DNA from: a bacterium
Lineage (GTDB): Bacteria; Chloroflexota; Dormibacteria; UBA8260; Bog-877
DNA length: 17,094 bases
Reading direction: 5' to 3'
NCBI GenBank assembly: GCA_021791455.1
Contig: JAJYWM010000041.1
Location: 1-17,094, forward strand
The notes under the pieces were generated by a model, which saw only the letters and a program-made list of their open reading frames with translations, was not told where the DNA came from and did not search any database. Below, one piece after another: positions 1 to 6,049 of the stretch (position 1 is its first letter; every line of letters begins with the position of its first letter). The translations under genes were made by a program, and so were the position numbers.

Positions 1-596
1 AGACGCTGACAGGTTATGGCAACGAGGCCAGCCTCGCCCGTCCCGTCCTGATAGGGCCCGTAGACGTTTCCGTACCTCATGGCAGTGAAGTGGACCCCGA
101 AGGTGCGCCGGAACATGCCCAGATACCCCTCCCCGGCCAGTTTCGCAGCGCCATAGGGGGCGAGCGGCTGGGCGCGGTCCCGTTCCTCGCTGGGCAACCT
201 GCGCGCCCGTCCATAGATGGCTCCCCCCGACGAGGCGAAAACGATTCGCAGGCAGCCGGAGTCAACCATGGCGCGAAGGACGGCGGCGGTCCCGGCCACG
301 TTGTTCCTGGCGTCCGCGGCAGGATCCATGAGCGACCGATTGACCCCGCCCTGGGCCGCCAGGTGAATGAGTGCCGAGGGTCGGAAGGAGACGATCGCAT
401 CGTGGGCCTCCCGGTCAGCCATGTCGGCGACCAGCAGATTGGCGGGAGCTGGAACTTCCTGGCCGCAGGCGTGCCTCAGGTCGTCCACAACCAGAACCTC
501 GTGGGCGGAGTCCAGCAAGAGCCGGACAGTGTGGGTTCCGATGAAGCCGGCTCCTCCGGTGACCACGACCCGGGCGCGACCTTGGGATCCGATCAT
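1..596 (-). CDS. NAD-dependent epimerase/dehydratase (UDP-glucose 4-epimerase-like), C-terminus cut by the window edge
   Basis: The minus strand reads 198 complete codons from ATG at 596 to the left edge without a stop. The translation is an extended short-chain dehydrogenase. It has a Rossmann NAD motif GGAGFIG (residues 14-20), an acidic end to the second strand (VDDL, 37-40), the ASSGGAIYG segment with the catalytic serine (121-129), the Y148-x3-K152 pair (YGAAK) and RYGNVYG (174-180). Such proteins interconvert nucleotide sugars for surface polysaccharides in the cytoplasm. The substrate cannot be told because the sugar-binding C-terminal part is missing. A GGAAGG touches the ATG directly, so the spacing is poor; the in-frame GTG at codon 11 or a leaderless message are alternatives. 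It is divergent from a membrane glycosyltransferase, which fits an envelope-glycan neighbourhood. Confidence 0.88.
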   Translation of the reverse strand, partial: MIGSQGRARVVVTGGAGFIGTHTVRLLLDSAHEVLVVDDLRHACGQEVPAPANLLVADMADREAHDAIVSFRPSALIHLAAQGGVNRSLMDPAADARNNVAGTAAVLRAMVDSGCLRIVFASSGGAIYGRARRLPSEERDRAQPLAPYGAAKLAGEGYLGMFRRTFGVHFTAMRYGNVYGPYQDGTGEAGLVAITCQR

Positions 597-652
597 CCTT
601 CCATGGTAGGGTGGCGTCCTTGGGAGTGGGGCACTCTGCCGAGTCTCTCAGC

Positions 653-673
653 GCGGTCTCAGGGCCAGACCGC
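653..673. repeat. Inverted repeat in the divergent intergenic region
   Basis: GCGGTCT (653-659) and AGACCGC (667-673) are perfect 7-base complements around a 7-base loop. They lie between the divergent epimerase (start 596) and glycosyltransferase (start about 799). No T-run follows on either strand, so a classical intrinsic terminator is unlikely. An operator or a 5'-leader hairpin is possible; the function is inference. Confidence 0.4.
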
Positions 674-788
674 ACAATGAGGGGAGAATTTAAGGTGGGC
701 GCTGGACAATCCCAAGCGTCTCCGGCCAATTGCCTCGATCCGGACCCCGGGTTCGAGTTTCGGGAGATGGTCTGATTGGAGTTCCGTC

Positions 789-793
789 GGGAG
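789..793 (+). promoter_or_regulatory. Shine-Dalgarno GGGAG that decides the glycosyltransferase start
   Basis: GGGAG lies five bases upstream of GTG 799. The more upstream in-frame starts (TTG 730, GTG 793) have no comparably placed site. Confidence 0.5.
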
Positions 794-798
794 TGACC

Positions 799-2376
799 GT
801 GGCGGCCAGCCGTCAGCCGTCAGCGAGTCCCGGCGTGTCTCAGTCGTGGTGGGCCCGACGGGGGGTCGGTCTGGGGCTTCTGCTGGCACTCTTCATCGTG
901 CTGCGCGTGCCGTCCTGGTTTGAGCCCCACTGGTACACCGATGAGGCCGGCTATGCAGTCACCTCATGGCTCTCTCTTCACGGCGCCACTCTCTACTCCA
1001 CGGTTTGGAACAACAAGCCGCCGCTTCTGTTCTGGTCCTATGGATTGGTCCTCACCCTCTTCGGACCATCTGAACTGGGGCTCCACCTCATGTCGACTCT
1101 CATGGGGGTGATCGCCCTCTGTGGCCTCTGGAAACTCGCCTCCGACCTGATGGGCCGTCGGCGGGCGTTCGTCGCCGTACTGCTGGCGGTGATCGCGTTG
1201 GGACCTCCGATTCTCAACGGAGAGCTGGCTCTCCCCGAGTGTCTGCTCATCGCCCCCGCGACTTGGGGCATGGTCGCAACCCTGGCGGCGGCCCGGGCAA
1301 CCAGTGCCCGAGCCCAGTGGGGCCTCGGTGCCGCAGCCGGCGCATGCTTTGCGGCGGCGATTCTGTACCAGCAGACGGCTCTCGCGATCGCCCTCGCAGC
1401 GGGCCTCTGGCTGGTCCTGCTGCCGGATCGGCGGGGGCGCAGAGCGCTGAGTTCGGCGGTCATCACCACCGTGGTGCTGGTCGGAGCCGCCCTCGCTCCG
1501 TACCTGATCTGGGCGGGACCGGGCAGGGTCTTCTATTTCTTGGTCGTCTCCTATGACGGGTACACCCAGTCGTCGGTCGGGCTTTCGCTCGCCACCATCG
1601 CGCCTAGGGCCATCGCCCTGGTGGCGATCCCACTGGGCGCGCTGGTGGGCAGACGGGAGAGGTCACAGGAGTGGAGGTTGGTCTGGATCTGGCTCGCGGC
1701 AACAGCGCTAACAGCAGCTCTGCCCAACCGGCCATATGTCTTCTTCACCCTGCCGTTGATCGCTCCCCTGGCCCTGGTGGTGGCCAGGACTCGGCTTCCG
1801 GCCTGGTCGTCGCGTGCCCAGGCGCTTGCGGTGGTGCGCCAGCGGTGGGGGGTGGTGCTGGCGGCCCTCATCTCGGTTGCGCTGTGGGGCCAGATCCTGG
1901 CGACCGGTGGGGGGCTGGCGAGCTACACGACGGGGATCACCCTCGGGTACTACCAGAACTTCGCGGCCAGAGCTCTCGGCAAGGAGTCGTCCATCACCTA
2001 CCTCAACTTCTTCGACTATCGGGTGGCTGGCGAGAAGCTGGCCGCTCAGTGGGTGGATCAGCATGGCCTCGCCGGCGCGCCCACCCTTGTCTGGTCGTCG
2101 GACGCTTGGTTCTATCTGTTGGCTGGTTCTAGTCCGGTCTTGCCCACTCCTGCCCTCTATGTGGACGAGATGTGGCTGGGTGCGGCCGGGGTCATGGATT
2201 GGGTGGAGGCCCAGCAACCCCAGGTCGTGGTCACCACGCCTTCGTCGCTGTCGGTGTATCCCCAAATCCAGCCATATCTGCGGCAGTACTACGTGGAGGT
2301 CTACCACCCCTACGAGTCCGAGCTCTGGGTTCGGCGAGGGTCGGTGCCGGCGGGGGTTCACCCCCTCCAGCAGTGA
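799..2376 (+). CDS. GT-C fold membrane glycosyltransferase (family 39 / ArnT-PMT-like)
   Basis: A multi-pass membrane protein of about 525 residues. After the first hydrophobic helix comes the acidic pair D48-E49 in YTDEAGY, at the place where GT-C enzymes of the ArnT/PMT type keep their catalytic acidic loop. It is followed by NNKPPLLFW (71-79), a typical motif of the PMT_2 superfamily. About ten hydrophobic segments follow, then a hydrophilic C-terminal part of roughly 130 residues rich in Trp and Tyr. The family moves a sugar from a polyprenyl-phosphate donor to lipid or protein acceptors on the outer face of the membrane; donor and acceptor here are unknown. The frame is open from TTG 730, but GTG 799 has the best ribosome binding site. 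The NodB-like gene begins 39 bases downstream on the same strand, so the two are probably co-transcribed. Confidence 0.85.
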   Translation: MAASRQPSASPGVSQSWWARRGVGLGLLLALFIVLRVPSWFEPHWYTDEAGYAVTSWLSLHGATLYSTVWNNKPPLLFWSYGLVLTLFGPSELGLHLMSTLMGVIALCGLWKLASDLMGRRRAFVAVLLAVIALGPPILNGELALPECLLIAPATWGMVATLAAARATSARAQWGLGAAAGACFAAAILYQQTALAIALAAGLWLVLLPDRRGRRALSSAVITTVVLVGAALAPYLIWAGPGRVFYFLVVSYDGYTQSSVGLSLATIAPRAIALVAIPLGALVGRRERSQEWRLVWIWLAATALTAALPNRPYVFFTLPLIAPLALVVARTRLPAWSSRAQALAVVRQRWGVVLAALISVALWGQILATGGGLASYTTGITLGYYQNFAARALGKESSITYLNFFDYRVAGEKLAAQWVDQHGLAGAPTLVWSSDAWFYLLAGSSPVLPTPALYVDEMWLGAAGVMDWVEAQQPQVVVTTPSSLSVYPQIQPYLRQYYVEVYHPYESELWVRRGSVPAGVHPLQQ

Positions 2377-2415
2377 GCCTGGGCTGGCACCCGGTCTCAG
2401 CGCCGGTTAGGATCA

Positions 2416-3756
2416 GTGGCGGTGAAAGGCAGGTGGCAGGTGCTGGGCCGGGGCGTCGCCATCCTCATGGCGGCCGGCGTGGCGGCGGGATGCGGTGCGC
2501 CCTTGGGCACAGCGCAGCACCCCCGGCCCAAGGGCAGGGCGACTCCGGTGAAGGTGACCCAGGACGAGCGCGCCGCGGCCGCAGCGGCGGCGTTTCTTAG
2601 CCAATTGGAGGAGGGCCGGTACTCGGCGCAGTGGGCGGAGCTGGCCCCAGTGGCCCAGAGCCAGTGGCCTTCAGAGGCCGCCCGGACCGCGATGCTGACT
2701 GCGAAGTTCGAGGGGCCGGCGAGAATCGTCGGCTTCGCGGTGGGGGTCCCGGGCCCGGCACCTCCCTGGGTGAGCTCAGAGGATCCAGCGCAGATCTTGT
2801 CCGGCGGCATCCGGATACCGGTCAGCATCAGCTTTGCGGCGCCTCTTTCCCTGCAGCCTCAGGGCGTCGCCGACGCCTACCAGAAGCTGGATCTGGTCGT
2901 GGTGGCTGCCCAGGACGCCAGGCTCCTGGTGTTGGGGAGCGGCCCCGCGTCTCTGGACGCGCCGATAATCGAGCCAACGCGACCGGTCCAGGAGGCGGCG
3001 GCGGTGCCGGTCCTGATGTATCACGTGGTCGCCCCGTTTCCGGTCCGGGCACAGTGGAACAGCCAGTACGCCTATGATCTGGAATACGGACTAACGGTGA
3101 CCCCAAGTCAGTTTGCCTCCCAGATGGCATTTTTGGTGGCCCAGGCGGCCCACGCCATTTCGCTGAATCGATTGGCCGATTTCCTGCTCTATGGCCTGCC
3201 GCTGCCTGCCCACCCCGTGGTGATCACGTTTGATGACGGGCGCGCCAGTCCCTATCAGTACGCGCTGCCGGTCCTGGAACAGGATCACTTCACGGCCACG
3301 TTCTTCATACCCACTGGATTGGTGGGAAAGTATGTGACGACGGAGACCGGCTACAACCCACAGCATTATCTGAGCTGGTCCCAGATCGACACCCTGGCTC
3401 AGACCGGCTTCTGGGTCGAGGATCACACCCTCTACGACAACGTGGCCCTCTGGGGCCTGGGGCAGTCTGAGGTTGCCCAGTTGGCCGGCCAGACCGCCCA
3501 GGTTCTCTTCCAGCACACGGGGCGCCCGGTTCAGTTCATCGCTTACAGCGGCCTCTGGCCATTCCCCACATCCACCGCCGTCGGCGCAGCCCAGACGCAG
3601 CTCTTCACTGAGCTGGCGGGTCTGGGGTATGTTGCGGGGGTGGTTGACGCCCGCACCGACTCCGACCAGCAGAGCACATCCGAGCTCTGGCAGATCCCCA
3701 GAATCCGCATGAATCCGAACGAGCCGGGCGCCCAGCTGGCGCCCTGGGTGCAATAG
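2416..3756 (+). CDS. Polysaccharide deacetylase-like (NodB/CE4) lipoprotein with a degenerate active site
   Basis: The 446-residue protein starts with a basic N-terminus and a hydrophobic stretch ending in VAAGC, with C26 as a probable lipidation site (the -3 position is Ala, so the lipobox is imperfect). Residues 50-185 form an alpha/beta module of NTF2-like look, not firmly assigned. The NodB domain starts near VPVLMYHVV (197-205) and has TFDDG (271-275, D273/D274) and TATFFIPTG (293-301). The second family motif, normally H-[ST]-x2-H, reads HTLYD (337-341), with Asp in place of the second metal-binding His. The third motif region is AYSGLWPFP rather than the usual proline/tyrosine form. 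Family members remove acetyl groups from cell-wall glycans; this one may be altered or inactive. Start GTG 2416 follows AGGA at three bases. Confidence 0.82.
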   Translation: MAVKGRWQVLGRGVAILMAAGVAAGCGAPLGTAQHPRPKGRATPVKVTQDERAAAAAAAFLSQLEEGRYSAQWAELAPVAQSQWPSEAARTAMLTAKFEGPARIVGFAVGVPGPAPPWVSSEDPAQILSGGIRIPVSISFAAPLSLQPQGVADAYQKLDLVVVAAQDARLLVLGSGPASLDAPIIEPTRPVQEAAAVPVLMYHVVAPFPVRAQWNSQYAYDLEYGLTVTPSQFASQMAFLVAQAAHAISLNRLADFLLYGLPLPAHPVVITFDDGRASPYQYALPVLEQDHFTATFFIPTGLVGKYVTTETGYNPQHYLSWSQIDTLAQTGFWVEDHTLYDNVALWGLGQSEVAQLAGQTAQVLFQHTGRPVQFIAYSGLWPFPTSTAVGAAQTQLFTELAGLGYVAGVVDARTDSDQQSTSELWQIPRIRMNPNEPGAQLAPWVQ

Positions 3757-3761
3757 GGAGG
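3756..3761 (+). promoter_or_regulatory. Shine-Dalgarno GGGAGG that decides the pyrophosphatase start
   Basis: GGGAGG overlaps the last base of the preceding stop codon and lies eight bases before GTG 3770. The alternative GTG 3761 overlaps this site and so cannot use it. Confidence 0.55.
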
Positions 3762-3769
3762 TGAGCACG

Positions 3770-4267
3770 GTGGATGGGTCGCTTGAGGTCGTGGTGGAGA
3801 TACCCAAGGGCAGTCGAAACAAGTACGAGATGGATCATGAGACGCATCGGATCAGGCTGGACCGGGTGTTGCACTCATCGGTGCACTACCCGACCGACTA
3901 CGGGTTCATTCCCGAGACCCTGGCCGAGGATGGAGATCCGCTCGACGCCCTTGTGGTGGTGGAGGAGGGTACGTTTCCCGGCTGCTCGGTCCCGGCCCGC
4001 CCCATCGGGCTGCTTCATATGGCAGATGAGCACGGAACCGACATCAAGGTGCTGTGCGTGGCCGCCACCGACCCTCGGTTCGACCCCATCCAAAATTTGG
4101 AGGATCTAGCTCCCCATTGGCTCCGGGAGATCGAGGTCTTCTTCGAGACCTACAAGCAGTTGGAGGACCTGAAGGAGGTTTCGGTCGGAGGCTGGGAGGG
4201 GGCGGAGGCCGCCTGGGGCGCCGTCGAGGATTGCCGCCGAAGACTCCTCCGGCACGCCCCTGGCTGA
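3770..4267 (+). CDS. ppa: Inorganic pyrophosphatase, family I (soluble)
   Basis: Hydrolyses pyrophosphate to two phosphates in the cytoplasm, which pulls biosynthetic reactions forward. The 165-residue protein has all the family I landmarks: VEIPKGSRNKYE near the N-terminus (E10, K13, R16, K18), YGFIPET (44-50), the signature DGDPLDA (54-60) with its metal-binding aspartates, D91-K93 in TDIK, and Y128-K129 in ETYKQ. The length is normal for a bacterial enzyme. The start is GTG 3770 because GGGAGG lies eight bases upstream. It begins 13 bases after the NodB-like gene and 73 bases before malate dehydrogenase, all on the same strand, so a shared transcript is likely. Confidence 0.96.
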   Translation: MDGSLEVVVEIPKGSRNKYEMDHETHRIRLDRVLHSSVHYPTDYGFIPETLAEDGDPLDALVVVEEGTFPGCSVPARPIGLLHMADEHGTDIKVLCVAATDPRFDPIQNLEDLAPHWLREIEVFFETYKQLEDLKEVSVGGWEGAEAAWGAVEDCRRRLLRHAPG

Positions 4268-4340
4268 CCCCGGCCTCGGATCTCTATCATGGGAACTGTT
4301 CCGAGCGGGTTTTCGACCGCGCCCACCAAGGGGAGCTGCG

Positions 4341-5264
4341 ATGAGACGGAAGGTTTCGATCGTCGGCGCTGGCAATGTCGGGGCCACGACTGCCCAACGG
4401 CTGGCTGAGCTAGACCTCTTCGATCTGGCCCTGGTTGATGTTGTGGAAGGCCTGGCCGAAGGCAAGGCGTTGGATATGGCAGAGGCCGGGCCGATCCAGG
4501 GGTACGACACCAGGATCGTGGGCGGGACCGATTACGGGATCACCGAGGGGTCGGAGATAGTGGTGATCACCTCGGGTCTCGCCCGCAAGCCAGGGATGAG
4601 CCGGGACGATCTCATCTCCGCCAACGCCAAGGTCGTGGGGCAGGTGACCGAGGAGGTGGTGCGGCGCTCGCCGCAAGCTGTCCTGGTCATCGTCACCAAC
4701 CCGCTGGACGCGATGACGGAGTTGGCGCTGCGGGCCAGTGGCCTTGATCGATTCCGAGTCATAGGCATGGCCGGGATCCTGGACACGGCCAGATTCCGCA
4801 CCTTCCTGGCCACCGAGCTGAACGTGTCCGTGCGGAGCGTCGAGGCCTATGTTCTGGGTGGGCACGGGGATTCCATGGTGCCCCTCAGGGGGGTCACCAG
4901 CGTTGCCGGGGTGCCGGTCGGCCGGATGGTACCTGCCCCTCGGTTGGAAGAGATCGTCCAGCGCACCCGGGATGGCGGAGCCGAAATCGTCAAGTTCCTC
5001 AAGACGGGGAGCGCCTACTATGCCCCATCCGCGGCCGCCGCCCAGATGGTCGAGGCCATCGCCGCCGACAGGGGGCAGATCCTTCCTTGCGCGATTCGCC
5101 TGGAAGGCGAGTACGGGTTGAGCGGGGTGGTGATGGGGGTTCCGACGAAGCTGGGTGCGGGTGGCGTCTCCCAGGTGATCGAGGTGGAGTTGACGCCCGG
5201 TGAGCGCGAGGAGCTGGAGCGCTCCGCGCAGGCGGTCCGAGAAGTCACAGCGGTTCTGCCCTGA
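4341..5264 (+). CDS. mdh: Malate dehydrogenase (LDH-like type)
   Basis: Oxidises malate to oxaloacetate with NAD in the TCA cycle. The 307-residue protein begins with the dinucleotide motif GAGNVG (9-14) and has D33 at the end of the second strand, which favours NAD over NADP. ARKPGMSRDDL (81-91) carries the arginine (R82) that separates malate from lactate dehydrogenases, plus the substrate-binding R88. MAGILDTARFR (143-153) supplies D148 and R151, and GGHGDSMVP (173-181) holds the catalytic H175. ATG 4341 is preceded by GGGGAG at six bases. Its stop TGA shares its last base with the ATG of the next gene, a complex II membrane anchor, so translation is probably coupled and mdh and sdh are expressed together. 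Confidence 0.96.
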   Translation: MRRKVSIVGAGNVGATTAQRLAELDLFDLALVDVVEGLAEGKALDMAEAGPIQGYDTRIVGGTDYGITEGSEIVVITSGLARKPGMSRDDLISANAKVVGQVTEEVVRRSPQAVLVIVTNPLDAMTELALRASGLDRFRVIGMAGILDTARFRTFLATELNVSVRSVEAYVLGGHGDSMVPLRGVTSVAGVPVGRMVPAPRLEEIVQRTRDGGAEIVKFLKTGSAYYAPSAAAAQMVEAIAADRGQILPCAIRLEGEYGLSGVVMGVPTKLGAGGVSQVIEVELTPGEREELERSAQAVREVTAVLP

Positions 5265-6040
5265 TGGCGGCCGCCCTGACCCATCCGGCCGACGCCGACG
5301 TGCGCCGGCAGGATCGCTGGTGGCTCTACCCGGCCAACGTGGTGGCCTGGCTCACAATCTTCGGGGTCTACAGCCTGTGGACCATCGTCTTCTTTCACAG
5401 CGATCAGTTTCACCAGTATCTATCTCCGTTCTACTCCCCGCAGGTGGCGGTGGGGAGAACCCCGGTGTCGCCCGCGCTTTTCATCTTTTACATTCCGCTC
5501 GGGTTTCGAGCGACCTGCTACTACTACCGCAAGGCGTACTACCGTTCCTTCTTCCAGGATCCGCCCGCTTGCGCGGTTCGCGAGCCCGGGGAATTGGCGG
5601 CGGTCTCGCCGACCGGAAGGGGTGCTCGCTACCGCGGGGAGACCCGGTTGCCGTTCATTCTCAACAACCTGCACCGCTTCTTCATGTACTTCGCGGTGGG
5701 CTTCTTGGTGGTCCTTTGGATCGATGCCTACCAAGCATTCTCCTACCATGGCCACTGGGGGATAGGGCTCGGCAGTGGGATCATGCTGGTCAACGTCATT
5801 TTCTTGACCGGCTACACCTTCGGCTGCCATTCGCTCCGGCATCTGGTGGGCGGCGGCAAGGACTGCTTCTCCTGCATTCTCGGCGGCCGTCAGCGCTATC
5901 AGGCATGGAGGGGGATCAGCTGGCTGAACGCTCGTCATGCCAACTTTGCTTGGATCAGCCTTTTCAGCCTTATCATCACGGACCTGTACATCCGGCTGCT
6001 GGCTTACGGGGTCATCCATGATCCCCACTTGGGCTTCTGA
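5264..6040 (+). CDS. sdhC: Succinate dehydrogenase membrane anchor of the mycobacterial Sdh1 type
   Basis: A 258-residue protein with five hydrophobic segments at about 22-44, 68-88, 134-158, 165-187 and 226-250. It is not a classical SdhC or SdhD. It resembles the single anchor of the mycobacterial Sdh1 complex (Rv0249c type) in landmarks such as CYYYRKAYYR (84-93), PPACAV (100-105), YRGETRLP (123-130) and NNLHRFF (134-140). Conserved-looking Cys and His cluster at C84, C102, H137, C188-H189, H193, C201 and C204. A membrane-embedded Rieske-type [2Fe-2S] centre has been reported for mycobacterial Sdh1, so some of these may bind a cluster or heme; I cannot say which. The gene overlaps mdh by one base and lies nine bases before the fused SdhA-SdhB, its obvious partner. 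It would pass electrons to menaquinone. Confidence 0.85.
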   Translation: MAAALTHPADADVRRQDRWWLYPANVVAWLTIFGVYSLWTIVFFHSDQFHQYLSPFYSPQVAVGRTPVSPALFIFYIPLGFRATCYYYRKAYYRSFFQDPPACAVREPGELAAVSPTGRGARYRGETRLPFILNNLHRFFMYFAVGFLVVLWIDAYQAFSYHGHWGIGLGSGIMLVNVIFLTGYTFGCHSLRHLVGGGKDCFSCILGGRQRYQAWRGISWLNARHANFAWISLFSLIITDLYIRLLAYGVIHDPHLGF

Positions 6041-6049
6041 GGGACCGGG

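Noticed and set aside
90..680. A plus-strand open frame of 196 codons opposite the epimerase
   Set aside because: The minus-strand frame encodes a clear epimerase with all family motifs; the plus-strand frame has no recognisable domain.
5264..6040. The anchor protein as an unrelated membrane protein or NarI-type cytochrome b
   Set aside because: Its position one base after mdh and just before sdhAB, together with the CYYYRKAYYR and YRGETRLP segments, fits the Sdh1 anchor type far better.
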